Shown piece by piece: positions 26,806-34,593 of a stretch of DNA of 64,000 nucleotides. Each line of letters opens with the position of its first letter. Within the stretch, counting starts at the first letter, position 1. The position numbers and the translations under genes were made by a program. The stretch is from Candidatus Gastranaerophilales bacterium (GTDB lineage: Bacteria > Cyanobacteriota > Vampirovibrionia > Gastranaerophilales > Gastranaerophilaceae): the NCBI GenBank assembly GCA_910587055.1, contig CAJUKY010000001.1, positions 124,001 through 188,000 on the forward strand. The letters run 5' to 3'. The notes beneath the pieces were generated by a model, which searched no databases, was not told the DNA's origin, and was given only the letters and a program-made list of their open reading frames with translations.

Positions 26806-27711
26806 ATGGCAAATGAAATAGTTTTAACAAAAGAACAGCTTTTTAATTTAATTAAAATTTCAGGAATAGACGCTAACCCTGATTCTGCTGATGAAAATAC
26901 GGTATCAAGAGCATTAATCGCACTTGAGAGAAAATTAAACTTTTTTAATTATCCTTTAAGTTTCTTTACGGCAGAAAATTTAAACGTTTTAATTGTAGAT
27001 GATATGGAATTATCAATATTCCAGCTTACTTCCATGCTGAAAAAAATCGGCATGAACGTATATGTTGCAAGAAACAAAGAGGAAGCAATTTCAGAATTTA
27101 AGAAAAAACATTTTGATTATTTAATTGTTGATTTATTTCTGCCTGATGCGGAAGACGGCTTTGCCGTTGTGGAAGAAGCAAACAAACTTAAAAATGAAGA
27201 AAACAAAAACTTTAAAATGCTTGTTGTTTCAGGAACCGATGATAAGCAGATGGTTCAAAAATGCTACTCTTTAGGGGTAGATGAATTTATACCGAAACAG
27301 CCTGACTGGCATGAAAACGTTATGAAATTTATCTCAAATTCCGTTTCAAAAACAAGCAATGAGGAATTTCAAAAATATTATATTAATGATGATATCTGCG
27401 TTTTATCTATTTATAAAATAAACCATAAAACATATATTGATAACATCGTAAAAGAAGTAAATACGGACGTTTTAACCGGAAAGCCCAATATTATATTTAA
27501 TATGGAGCATGTAAAAATATTCTCTGATAATTATGCGGGGGTTTTTGCTGAAGTTTATAAAGCAACGGCGCAGAAAAACGGTACGTTTATTATCGTAAAA
27601 CCGTCTGAGGATGTATTAAAAGCTTTAAACTATGTATTTTTAAACAATGTAATCCGCGTATTTGATACTATTGAAGAAGCTGTTCAATATATTGAAATGA
27701 GCAGCAAATAA
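26806..27711 (+). CDS. response regulator receiver fused to a STAS domain
   Basis: 301 residues from the ATG at 26806; an upstream extension of the frame overlaps the divergent gene and is not homologous. After a helical leader of about 55 residues, a receiver domain is complete: acidic pair D65/D66 in IVDDME, phosphoacceptor D109 in IVDLFLP, SGT and K in FIPKQ. A C-terminal domain (about 195-300) has STAS character (NIIFNMEHVKIFSD, then FIIVKPSEDV and RVFDTIEEAV). STAS domains act in anti-sigma antagonist or stressosome switches. The REC-STAS pairing suggests a two-component signal driving partner switching. The partner kinase and anti-sigma factor are not in the window. Confidence 0.82.
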   Translation: MANEIVLTKEQLFNLIKISGIDANPDSADENTVSRALIALERKLNFFNYPLSFFTAENLNVLIVDDMELSIFQLTSMLKKIGMNVYVARNKEEAISEFKKKHFDYLIVDLFLPDAEDGFAVVEEANKLKNEENKNFKMLVVSGTDDKQMVQKCYSLGVDEFIPKQPDWHENVMKFISNSVSKTSNEEFQKYYINDDICVLSIYKINHKTYIDNIVKEVNTDVLTGKPNIIFNMEHVKIFSDNYAGVFAEVYKATAQKNGTFIIVKPSEDVLKALNYVFLNNVIRVFDTIEEAVQYIEMSSK

Positions 27712-27780
27712 TATTAAGTTTTGTTATGCCTTATTTACAATGCTTAATTTATAACTGCGATTTACAGATATTTTTTTCAA

Positions 27781-30675
27781 CTATCCAACAGGTTTAATTT
27801 TTGCAATTTTTGGATCGAGAAGCCTTTTGCCGGAATTTTCAAATTCAATTTGTAAAAGGCATCTGTTAGAATATTTTACAACTTTTAAAATACTTCCTGC
27901 ACCGTATTTTTCATGGGAAACTTTCATTCCTTCCGTAAAATCATACTCAGGGGCGTCTTCATCCGTTTCATTGTTTTTAAATATGGGAAGGGAAGATTGG
28001 GTGCTTTCTTCTTTATTTTTCAAAACATCAATATCAATGGAAACATTTTCATTTATTTGAAGTTTATTTTTTTTGATTTCGGGTTTTTTTGTTTCCTCTA
28101 TAACTTCATCAAACCTTGCTTCAATTGATTTTTGAGCAAGTTCTTTTAAAGATACGGAATCCTCTTCATCCTGCGCCGAATTCTCCCCTTCCGGCGCTTC
28201 CGCGGTATTTTCCGTAAAATCATCTATTAAAAGATTCGGTTTTTCTTTGACAATAATTATAGCTTCATCAGGATTAACCTTTTTAGGTGCCACAGGTGCT
28301 TCCTGCAGTGCGGATGGCGTTTGTTTCGCCTGTATTTCGGATACATTTTCCGCTGCAGTATTATCTGCATTATTTGTGTTATCCGTTGAAGCGGGGAGCT
28401 TTGTTTCGGCATCAACCGGAACAACGGTTGTATTGCTATCTGCAGGTACAATTGCGGTTTCTTCTTTATCAGCCGCATCATTAGCCGCAGCCGTCGCCTT
28501 TTGAACATTTTCCTTTTCAAGTACGTTGTGCGCTTCTTCTTTCAGGCCTTCAAGATTTTCTTTTTCAGCTTCCTCTTCAACAGGCAAAGGGGTTTCCTTT
28601 ATCATTTCAGGCTCAGAGGCAACGGGATTCATGGCCTGCTGTTTGTCTAATTCCTGCTCTTGAACCGGTTCTTTTGCTGTCTGATTTAACGTTTCGTTAA
28701 TATCTTCCGAATTTTTTTTTAATGCGCTGCCATTTTCAATTTTAAGACCCTTTTCAAGCTCTTTTTCAAGGTTTTCATTGTTAACGGCATCACTTATCAT
28801 CTCTGATGTTATAACTTCATCATTCTGCGCTTCGGTTTCATTTATATTTTCAGCCGTTTCAGGATTTACAAAATAATCAAGCTCATCCTCATTTAAAGGA
28901 ATTTCGGTTTCTTCATTGTTTTTAACTGAAATTTCTTTAATGTACTCTTCATCATTTTTCAGGCTTGCTTCAATAAGTTCTGCAACCCGCGCATCATCAG
29001 CAACAACTGATAGCTCTTCTTTTTTATCTTCCCTGTCAACTTCAACCGTTTCCGTATCTGCGGCAGGTTCATTTGCTTCCTGCTCAAAATCTTCAGCAGG
29101 TGCGATTTCTTCTTTGTTTTCCTCTTCTTCAAAAGTTTCTTCTTGGGTTTCGGGCTCAAAGACACCGGGATTCTCAGTCTCCTCATCAACAAGAGGAATA
29201 TCCTGCAATTCTTCCGCATTTTCTGTGTTTTGAATATTTTCAGGCTCTTTCTGCGTTTGTATGGGTTCTTCTTTATTTTCTCCGTAACCGGGCAGTATTT
29301 CATTTATTGCAACTGCATCACCGAGGCGTTTGCGGTCATTTTGGATATGAACATTTTTAAGATCAAAATTACCCTGAGCAAGTTCAACGGGGGTCATCTC
29401 TTCCAATTCAAGATTTAAATCAATATAAATCTTTTTATCTTCAACTTTATCGATATCTTCTTCATCAAAAATATAATTTTTAAGTGTGAACATAAAGTCC
29501 ATCGTATCTTTTCCGAATATCAAAAAAGATGAAGAATTCAAAGAAGCAATCTGGTAATTTGCAAAACCGAAATCACGTCTGGGGTTTAAAGTTTTATAGA
29601 GAATATAATTTCTTGCAAATTCCATAACCTGCGGCATCTTAACAAAGCCGTATGAAATACTTGAAATTATATTTAATTTAGGATTTTTAAGATATAAGTT
29701 GTTGATAAATTCGGGATTTGAATTATTTTCATTAAGCCTTAAGAGCAAATAAGCTTCATAATCTCTGATTTGTCTTATAACAAATTCTAAAAATTCTCTG
29801 TGCCATTCAAGTTTCAAATTTGAAAAATCAATAATAATAACATTTTCTTTTTGAACAGCTTTTGAAACTGCTTGAAATTCTTTTTTAGAACGGCTGAAAA
29901 GCCCTTCATACGAATACCTTTTTAATCTGGTTAAAAGCAGATGCAATTCAGGTGCAGGGGTAGCCTTATACTGCTGCTCTATAACTTTTATAAACCTCGG
30001 GAACGGAATATATTTATCTTCTGTTGAATCGGCGAATTTTTTCAACTCGAAAAACATTTCTTCAAGCTCGCCTGTTGCCTCGGGGGATACTTCTTTTAAG
30101 GCTTTTTCCTGAATGTAATCAAGAGAGAAGCTGTCAAGCGGAAGTTTAAAATCACTATGTGCTTTAATTCTTTTTGCATTTTTGATATTTAAATTTCCGG
30201 TATAATCAATAGCCACTATGGTTTTATGGGATTTTAATTTTTGAGCTATATTTTCAAATGCACAGTTTACTTCATCAAGCTTATCCGCAAAAACAACGGG
30301 ATTATTATTAAAGAAATCAATATTTACTTCAACAATTTTATTATTTTTAACGGAAATTCCAAACGGAACCGTGGCTTTATCTATATTTAAGCATTTTTCA
30401 ATTTCTTCGGGTTTGATTTTTGCAATTTCACACTCTCTTGAGGGGGTAAAATTATCATAAGGCACCACCTGAAAATCAGGCAGAATTCTATATACAAGCT
30501 TAATAACCGCAACATTTTCTTCCTGATTAAATTTATCATCATAAATTTCAATAATTTGCGCCAAAAAATTATCTTTGCCGTCTCTTACTATTAAAAAATC
30601 AGAGAGGCGGAGCCCGTCGGTTTTGGGGTTAAATATAAGTCTTATGGTATCGTTTTTAGTTTGAATAACTCTCAT
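27781..30675 (-). CDS. HAS-barrel-like protein with long acidic linker and C-terminal UvrD/PcrA-type Tudor domain
   Basis: 964 residues. The first 90 or so look like the HAS beta-barrel found before HerA-type ATPases (GLRLSDFLIVRDG, FLAQIIEIYDD). Residues about 100-430 look like a degenerate HerA ATPase: a Walker-B-like VIIIDFS is kept, but the Walker A position reads FNNNPVV without GK. Residues about 450-900 are highly acidic, Glu/Asn/Ala-rich and probably disordered. The last 50 residues (GMKVSHEKYGAGSILKV) match the Tudor-like domain at the C-terminus of UvrD/PcrA helicases, which contacts RNA polymerase. The whole suggests a non-enzymatic linker between a membrane or DNA machine and RNA polymerase. 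That role is inference. Confidence 0.65.
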   Translation of the reverse strand: MRVIQTKNDTIRLIFNPKTDGLRLSDFLIVRDGKDNFLAQIIEIYDDKFNQEENVAVIKLVYRILPDFQVVPYDNFTPSRECEIAKIKPEEIEKCLNIDKATVPFGISVKNNKIVEVNIDFFNNNPVVFADKLDEVNCAFENIAQKLKSHKTIVAIDYTGNLNIKNAKRIKAHSDFKLPLDSFSLDYIQEKALKEVSPEATGELEEMFFELKKFADSTEDKYIPFPRFIKVIEQQYKATPAPELHLLLTRLKRYSYEGLFSRSKKEFQAVSKAVQKENVIIIDFSNLKLEWHREFLEFVIRQIRDYEAYLLLRLNENNSNPEFINNLYLKNPKLNIISSISYGFVKMPQVMEFARNYILYKTLNPRRDFGFANYQIASLNSSSFLIFGKDTMDFMFTLKNYIFDEEDIDKVEDKKIYIDLNLELEEMTPVELAQGNFDLKNVHIQNDRKRLGDAVAINEILPGYGENKEEPIQTQKEPENIQNTENAEELQDIPLVDEETENPGVFEPETQEETFEEEENKEEIAPAEDFEQEANEPAADTETVEVDREDKKEELSVVADDARVAELIEASLKNDEEYIKEISVKNNEETEIPLNEDELDYFVNPETAENINETEAQNDEVITSEMISDAVNNENLEKELEKGLKIENGSALKKNSEDINETLNQTAKEPVQEQELDKQQAMNPVASEPEMIKETPLPVEEEAEKENLEGLKEEAHNVLEKENVQKATAAANDAADKEETAIVPADSNTTVVPVDAETKLPASTDNTNNADNTAAENVSEIQAKQTPSALQEAPVAPKKVNPDEAIIIVKEKPNLLIDDFTENTAEAPEGENSAQDEEDSVSLKELAQKSIEARFDEVIEETKKPEIKKNKLQINENVSIDIDVLKNKEESTQSSLPIFKNNETDEDAPEYDFTEGMKVSHEKYGAGSILKVVKYSNRCLLQIEFENSGKRLLDPKIAKIKPVG

Positions 30676-30751
30676 CTATTCCGTTTTAAAATCCCATTTT
30701 TCACAAATTACTAATAATATAAAAATTATTATACAACACATAAATTTATTG

Positions 30752-30757
30752 TAAAAT
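30752..30757 (+). promoter_or_regulatory. -10 TAAAAT 7 nt before ATG of the GT2 gene
   Basis: TTGTAAAAT followed by 7 nt and ATG, nearly identical to the sequence before 8572. No ribosome binding site. Confidence 0.55.
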
Positions 30758-30764
30758 ATAATTC

Positions 30765-31697
30765 ATGAATAATTTTATTTTCAGCATAATAATTCCTCTT
30801 TACAATCAGGAAAAATATATTGAAAGATGTGTTAAAAGCGCTTTAAATCAGGATTTTAAAGGCAATTTTGAAATAATTGTCGTAAATGACGGTTCAACCG
30901 ATAAAAGCGAAGAGATTTTAAAAAAATTCAACGATGATAAATTAAAAATTTTTAAAAATGAAAACGGCGGGCTTGCATATTCAAGGAATTTCGGAAATTC
31001 AAAAGCAAAAGGACAATATATCATATATCTTGATGCGGATGATGAATTACACACTTTGGCATTAAAAAAATTTTATGAAACAAATAAAGGATACGATGCC
31101 GATATCATCCTTGCACCGTACTATGCCATAAGAGAACATAGGGGGGATATTAAGGAATATTTTCCTTTGAAAAAATTTAAAAATGCAAAAGGCTGCATTA
31201 ATGTTCAAAATACAGGCGGAGAAATTTTAAACGTAAATTTTGAAGCATGGGGAAAAGCATATAAACGTGAATTTATTATGGAAAATAATATAGAATCACC
31301 CATAATTCATCTTGCGGAGGATATTCCGCTTTTTTATAAGGCGCTTTTAGGAACAGACAAAATACTTTTGTGCAAAGAGCCCGTTTATTATTACAGGAGA
31401 GGACATAAAAAACCTTATAAAAACGGAAAATATAATCTTGTTAGTGAAGTTATAAAAACAATCAAAGCAAGCGAAGAAATTATAAAAACATATAAAAATA
31501 CCTGCACTTACAGCATTATAGAAAAATTTTACGCCAAAAATACACTTAAAATTTGTCTTTTCTGGTATAAAAAATTTAAAAATCTTGAAAACAGGAGGGA
31601 TTTTTATGATTTCAGCGTTGAATATCTTGAGAAATTCAATCTTGCACGGAAATTTAAAATAAAATCTTTTATCAATAATCTGGTTGATATTTTATGA
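30765..31697 (+). CDS. family 2 glycosyltransferase
   Basis: 310 residues. Inverting GT-A fold transferase that adds a sugar from a nucleotide donor to a glycan or lipid acceptor. The N-terminus IIIPLYNQEKYI and VVNDGSTDKS form the nucleotide pocket. The D-x-D motif is in YLDADDE (about residue 88-94). The acceptor half includes AEDIPLF (the E-D pair) and a basic C-terminus. No membrane helix, so it is probably a soluble or peripheral enzyme making surface polysaccharide. Single gene: leaderless-type promoter at 30752, tRNA operon promoter downstream. Donor and acceptor are unknown. Confidence 0.9.
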   Translation: MNNFIFSIIIPLYNQEKYIERCVKSALNQDFKGNFEIIVVNDGSTDKSEEILKKFNDDKLKIFKNENGGLAYSRNFGNSKAKGQYIIYLDADDELHTLALKKFYETNKGYDADIILAPYYAIREHRGDIKEYFPLKKFKNAKGCINVQNTGGEILNVNFEAWGKAYKREFIMENNIESPIIHLAEDIPLFYKALLGTDKILLCKEPVYYYRRGHKKPYKNGKYNLVSEVIKTIKASEEIIKTYKNTCTYSIIEKFYAKNTLKICLFWYKKFKNLENRRDFYDFSVEYLEKFNLARKFKIKSFINNLVDIL

Positions 31698-31724
31698 ATA
31701 AATCATCTTTTAAATAAAAATAAC

Positions 31725-31753
31725 TTGACAGTTTAGTATGTCTTGAATAACAT
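31725..31753 (+). promoter_or_regulatory. promoter of the tRNA-tuf operon
   Basis: Consensus -35 TTGACA (31725-31730), 17-nt spacer, -10 TAACAT (31748-31753), about 55 bp upstream of tRNA-Thr. It is the best sigma-70-type promoter in the window, fitting a stable-RNA operon. Confidence 0.75.
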
Positions 31754-31807
31754 GGTTCTATTGAAATTGTGATTTGTTATGAAATTAACAAACTGCAAAA
31801 TAAAAAT

Positions 31808-31879
31808 GCCGATGTAGCTCAATGGTAGAGCAACGGTTTTGTAAACCGTAGGTTGCGGGTTCGAGTCCCATCATCGGCT
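31808..31879 (+). tRNA. tRNA-Thr (anticodon TGT)
   Basis: 72 nt. Acceptor GCCGATG pairs with CATCGGC. D arm GCTC-AATGGTA-GAGC, anticodon stem ACGGT/ACCGT around TTTGTAA giving anticodon TGT, and T loop GGTTCGAGTCC are present. The 3' CCA is not encoded. First of a Thr-Tyr-x-Thr-tuf array like E. coli thrU-tyrU-glyT-thrT-tufB. Confidence 0.95.
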
Positions 31880-31916
31880 AATTTTTAAAATTGAACATTT
31901 AAAATCAAATAGATAT

Positions 31917-31999
31917 GGGTAGATGCCCGAGTGGCTAAAGGGAGCAGACTGTAAATCTGCCGTCGCGAGACTACGGTGGTTCGAATCCACCTCTGCCCA
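31917..31999 (+). tRNA. tRNA-Tyr (anticodon GTA)
   Basis: 83 nt class II tRNA. Acceptor GGGTAGA pairs with TCTGCCC (one T-G pair). The anticodon stem CAGAC/... ATCTG holds GTA. A long variable arm CCGTCGCGAGACTACGG is present, as expected for bacterial tRNA-Tyr. GGTTCGAATCC T loop; CCA not encoded. Confidence 0.95.
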
Positions 32000-32027
32000 T
32001 TTTTTTAAAACTTTGCGCTAATAAAAA

Positions 32028-32114
32028 GCCCATGTGGCGCAGGGACTCTGCCGAATAAAAAGTTGACTAAATGTCAAGTTTTTATGAGAGGAAGCACTCC
32101 CGGAGGACGCATGG
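32028..32114 (+). other. tRNA-Thr-derived fragment plus structured element in the glyT position
   Basis: Positions 32028-32044 (GCCCATGTGGCGCAGGG) exactly repeat the first 17 nt of the tRNA-Thr at 32129. The copy then departs from any tRNA. It continues with a hairpin TTGAC-TAAAT-GTCAA extended by ATAAAAA/TTTTTAT (one G-G mismatch), CTCT/AGAG and GGGA/TCCC pairings, and a 3' CGCATGG that can pair with the CCATGTG of the tRNA-like 5' end. The result is a roughly 85-nt rod closed by tRNA-derived sequence. It occupies the place of glyT in the conserved order. It is not a functional tRNA. Confidence 0.6.
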
Positions 32115-32128
32115 AACTTTAAAAATAT

Positions 32129-32200
32129 GCCCATGTGGCGCAGGGGTAGCGCACTCCCTTGGTAAGGGAGAGGCCACGAGTTCAAATCTCGTCATGGGCA
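32129..32200 (+). tRNA. tRNA-Thr (anticodon GGT)
   Basis: 72 nt. Acceptor GCCCATG pairs with CATGGGC. The D arm is GCGC-AGGGGTA-GCGC. The anticodon stem CTCCC/GGGAG encloses TTGGTAA giving anticodon GGT. T loop GTTCAAATC. No encoded CCA. It directly precedes tuf, as thrT precedes tufB in E. coli. Confidence 0.95.
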
Positions 32201-32279
32201 AATTTAAGCCACACTTATAAAAATTAACCAATTAAAAAATAAACCCTAATAAAATATTACAAAAGGAGAATCAAATCTT

Positions 32280-33488
32280 ATGGCTAGAGAAAAATTTGAA
32301 AGAACCAAGCCGCACGTAAACGTTGGTACCATCGGTCACGTTGACCACGGTAAAACTACGTTAACAGCTGCTATTACCGGTTGTATGGCTGCAGCAGGTC
32401 AAGCGGAAGCTAAGAAATTCGATGAAATCGATGCTGCACCGGAAGAAAAAGCACGTGGTATCACCATTTCAACTGCACACGTTGAATATGAAACAGATAC
32501 AAGACACTATGCACACGTTGACTGCCCGGGCCACGCCGACTACGTTAAAAACATGATTACAGGTGCTGCTCAGATGGACGGCGCTATTCTTGTAGTTGCT
32601 GCAACAGACGGTGCAATGCCTCAAACTCGTGAACACATCCTTCTTGCAAGACAGGTTGGCGTTCCTAAATTAGTTGTATTTATGAACAAATGCGATATGG
32701 TTGATGATGAAGAACTTCTTGAACTCGTTGAAATGGAAGTTCGCGAAATGTTAAGTTCTTATGAATTTGACGGCGACAACATTCCTTTCATCAAAGGTTC
32801 AGCTTTAAAAGCTTTAGAAGCAGTTCAAGCTAACGCATCAGTAAAACGCGGCGAAGACAAATGGGTTGATAAAATCTGGGAACTTATGGATGCTATCGAC
32901 AGCTACATTCCTACTCCTGTTCGTGATTTAGACAAACCTTTCTTAATGCCTGTTGAAGACGTGTTCTCAATCACAGGCCGTGGTACAGTTGCTACAGGAA
33001 GAGTAGAACGCGGCGTTGTTAAAGTTGGTGATGAAGTTGAAATCGTTGGTTTCGGCGAAACTAAAAAATCAACAGTTACGGGTGTTGAAATGTTCAGAAA
33101 ACTTCTTGACCAAGGTCAAGCAGGTGATAACATCGGTGCTTTACTTCGCGGTATTGATAAAAAAGATATCCAGAGAGGTCAAGTTCTTGCAAAACCCGGT
33201 TCAATCCACCCGCACACAAAATTCACCGCTAACGTTTACGTTTTAACAAAAGATGAAGGCGGACGTCACACTCCGTTCTTCCCCGGATACCGTCCTCAGT
33301 TCTACATCAGAACAACTGACGTAACCGGTTCTATCAAATTCGACGGCGAAATGGTAATGCCTGGTGATAACGTAGTTATGGACGTTGAGTTAATCGCTCC
33401 TGTAGCTATTGAACAAGGTATGAGATTCGCTATCAGAGAAGGCGGAAGAACAGTTGGCGCAGGCGTTGTAGATAAAATTACAGAATAG
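32280..33488 (+). CDS. tuf: translation elongation factor Tu
   Basis: 402 residues. GTPase that carries aminoacyl-tRNA to the ribosome. G1 GHVDHGKT (about 18-25), G3 DCPGHADY and G4 NKCD are intact, followed by the two beta-barrel domains. The start has AAGGAGAA upstream. Codon choice differs visibly from neighbours (many CGT/CGC, AAC, CAC, GGT codons), as expected for a very highly expressed gene. It is cotranscribed with three upstream tRNAs and ends at a strong terminator. No fusA or rpsJ is adjacent, so this is the tRNA-linked (tufB-type) location. Confidence 0.98.
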   Translation: MAREKFERTKPHVNVGTIGHVDHGKTTLTAAITGCMAAAGQAEAKKFDEIDAAPEEKARGITISTAHVEYETDTRHYAHVDCPGHADYVKNMITGAAQMDGAILVVAATDGAMPQTREHILLARQVGVPKLVVFMNKCDMVDDEELLELVEMEVREMLSSYEFDGDNIPFIKGSALKALEAVQANASVKRGEDKWVDKIWELMDAIDSYIPTPVRDLDKPFLMPVEDVFSITGRGTVATGRVERGVVKVGDEVEIVGFGETKKSTVTGVEMFRKLLDQGQAGDNIGALLRGIDKKDIQRGQVLAKPGSIHPHTKFTANVYVLTKDEGGRHTPFFPGYRPQFYIRTTDVTGSIKFDGEMVMPGDNVVMDVELIAPVAIEQGMRFAIREGGRTVGAGVVDKITE

Positions 33489-33520
33489 TAATTAAATCTA
33501 TAAAGCTACCAATAATTTTA

Positions 33521-33551
33521 AAAACCCTTGAAGTAAATTCAAGGGTTTTTT
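33521..33551 (+). terminator. rho-independent terminator after tuf
   Basis: Stem AAAACCCTTGAA / TTCAAGGGTTTTTT with a 5-nt loop GTAAA and a T6 tail, 32 bp after the tuf stop. Confidence 0.92.
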
Positions 33552-33660
33552 GATGCTTATTATTATGCAATATTATAAATTTATAAACCGCAAATCTGTG
33601 CGATTGTGATGCTTATAAAAGCTTATAAATTTTAACTGCTGCTCTGTAATTTAATAAACA

Positions 33661-34278
33661 TCAGAATTTTTTATTGCAAAATTCAAACATAAGTTTGTTC
33701 TTTTCAAAATCTACATTAAAAAATTTCTCATAAAATTTTATGGCCTCTCTATACGGCATTGAAATTCCCGCCCATCCGTCACACACCACAGCTTTGCCCC
33801 AGCTTGAAGGGTCGTTAATTTTTGCACCGTCTTTTAATCCTGCAAGTGAAAAAACATGCTCTAAAAATGATGTTCTCTCTCCTTTATCATTTACTGTATA
33901 CATAAGGACATTGTCAGCCTTTATGCCTTTATTAAGAAGGGCATCCAAAGTTAAATCGGCACATTCATTACAATTAATATAAGAACCGTTTTCTTTTATC
34001 AGCTGTTTTAACCTGACAATATATTCTTCAAAACTTGCAGGCGGATTTTGTGATTTCCAGATTTTATTACGCATAGCTTTTACGTTTTTAGAATATTGCA
34101 GCCGCAACTGCTGTAATTCATTAATAATTCCGTCTTCCGCACCAGTTCTTTTTGCCTGTTTAATCTTTTCGCACATCAAAGTTGCAGATTTTACTTCTCC
34201 AAATTCCGTTTTAAAATCCGCAAGAACAGCTTGCGCTGTTTTTAATACAGAATCAGGCAAAATTTTATAATGCGGCAT
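33661..34278 (-). CDS. papain-like/transglutaminase-type cysteine enzyme, 3' part of a frameshifted gene
   Basis: 205 residues as read from an internal ATG. A Cys-His-Asp triad is suggested by NCNECAD (C103, with C-x-E-x-A spacing), EHVF (H141) and VVCDGWAG (D167). This order and the C-D-x-W-A-G context resemble papain-fold toxins and type III effector proteases. The first 90 residues are helical. The natural start is probably the ATG at 34411: with ten or thirteen C residues in the poly-C tract the two frames join, giving about 249 residues. With the eleven present here they do not. The substrate is unknown. Confidence 0.6.
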   Translation of the reverse strand: MPHYKILPDSVLKTAQAVLADFKTEFGEVKSATLMCEKIKQAKRTGAEDGIINELQQLRLQYSKNVKAMRNKIWKSQNPPASFEEYIVRLKQLIKENGSYINCNECADLTLDALLNKGIKADNVLMYTVNDKGERTSFLEHVFSLAGLKDGAKINDPSSWGKAVVCDGWAGISMPYREAIKFYEKFFNVDFEKNKLMFEFCNKKF

Positions 34279-34309
34279 AAAATTGAGATTTAAAGGTTCG
34301 TTTACTATT

Positions 34310-34411
34310 TTACCTGCTGTTGGGGGGGGGGGTAATCTTAGATAAACCTGCAGGCGCTTTTGAAATATTTATTTTATGCAGCACAGATGCCGTTTTGTTT
34401 AAATCTATCAT
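34310..34411 (-). pseudogene. out-of-frame N-terminal exon-like piece of the 33661 gene
   Basis: ATG at 34411 opens a 33-codon frame (MIDLNKTASV start) that runs into the poly-C tract and stops at TAA 34310-34312. Removing one C restores reading straight into the 205-residue downstream frame through PTAGKIVNEP. No Shine-Dalgarno; TAAAAT directly precedes the ATG. It is best read as the phase-OFF state of one gene, or a homopolymer error. Confidence 0.6.
34322..34332 (-). repeat. poly-C tract (11 C on the coding strand), candidate phase-variation switch
   Basis: Eleven consecutive G on the plus strand, in otherwise AT-rich sequence. It lies inside the coding frame after codon 27 of the upstream piece. 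Tracts of this length slip during replication in many host-associated bacteria and switch surface or effector genes ON and OFF. Confidence 0.8.
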
Positions 34412-34470
34412 ATTTTAATTAACAAATTTTTCACATTAAAATTGCTCCGCGTGCTGCATTTTAAAATATA

Positions 34471-34487
34471 TTAACTTTTGTAACAAG
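34471..34487 (+). promoter_or_regulatory. TTAACTTTTGTAACAAG element upstream of the calpain-like gene
   Basis: Copy of a motif recurring at 55644, 58184 and 59620 (and weaker at 51932), all 45-106 nt upstream of plus-strand genes. The core TTTGTAACAA(A) is palindromic. A TATACTTTATATATTT -10-like stretch follows about 35 nt downstream. A shared operator or upstream promoter element is inferred. Confidence 0.5.
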
Positions 34488-34593
34488 AGTTTGTTAAATT
34501 TATCAATTATCTAAGCAATATATACTTTATATATTTAACCGGACTTTCCCGTAAACCCGATTTCAATTCTTGAGGATATTTTAAGAGAGATTT

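Noticed and set aside
28247..29418. Open frames opposite the acidic linker of the 27781 gene
   Set aside because: They arise from the biased GAA/GAT-rich coding strand and give Ser/Phe-rich or Lys-rich low-complexity products.
32028..32114. Possible SRP RNA or tRNA-Gly
   Set aside because: A GGAAGCA string is present, but the GGAA tetraloop and the CAGG/AGCAG internal loops of SRP RNA are not; no clover-leaf or glycine anticodon can be drawn.
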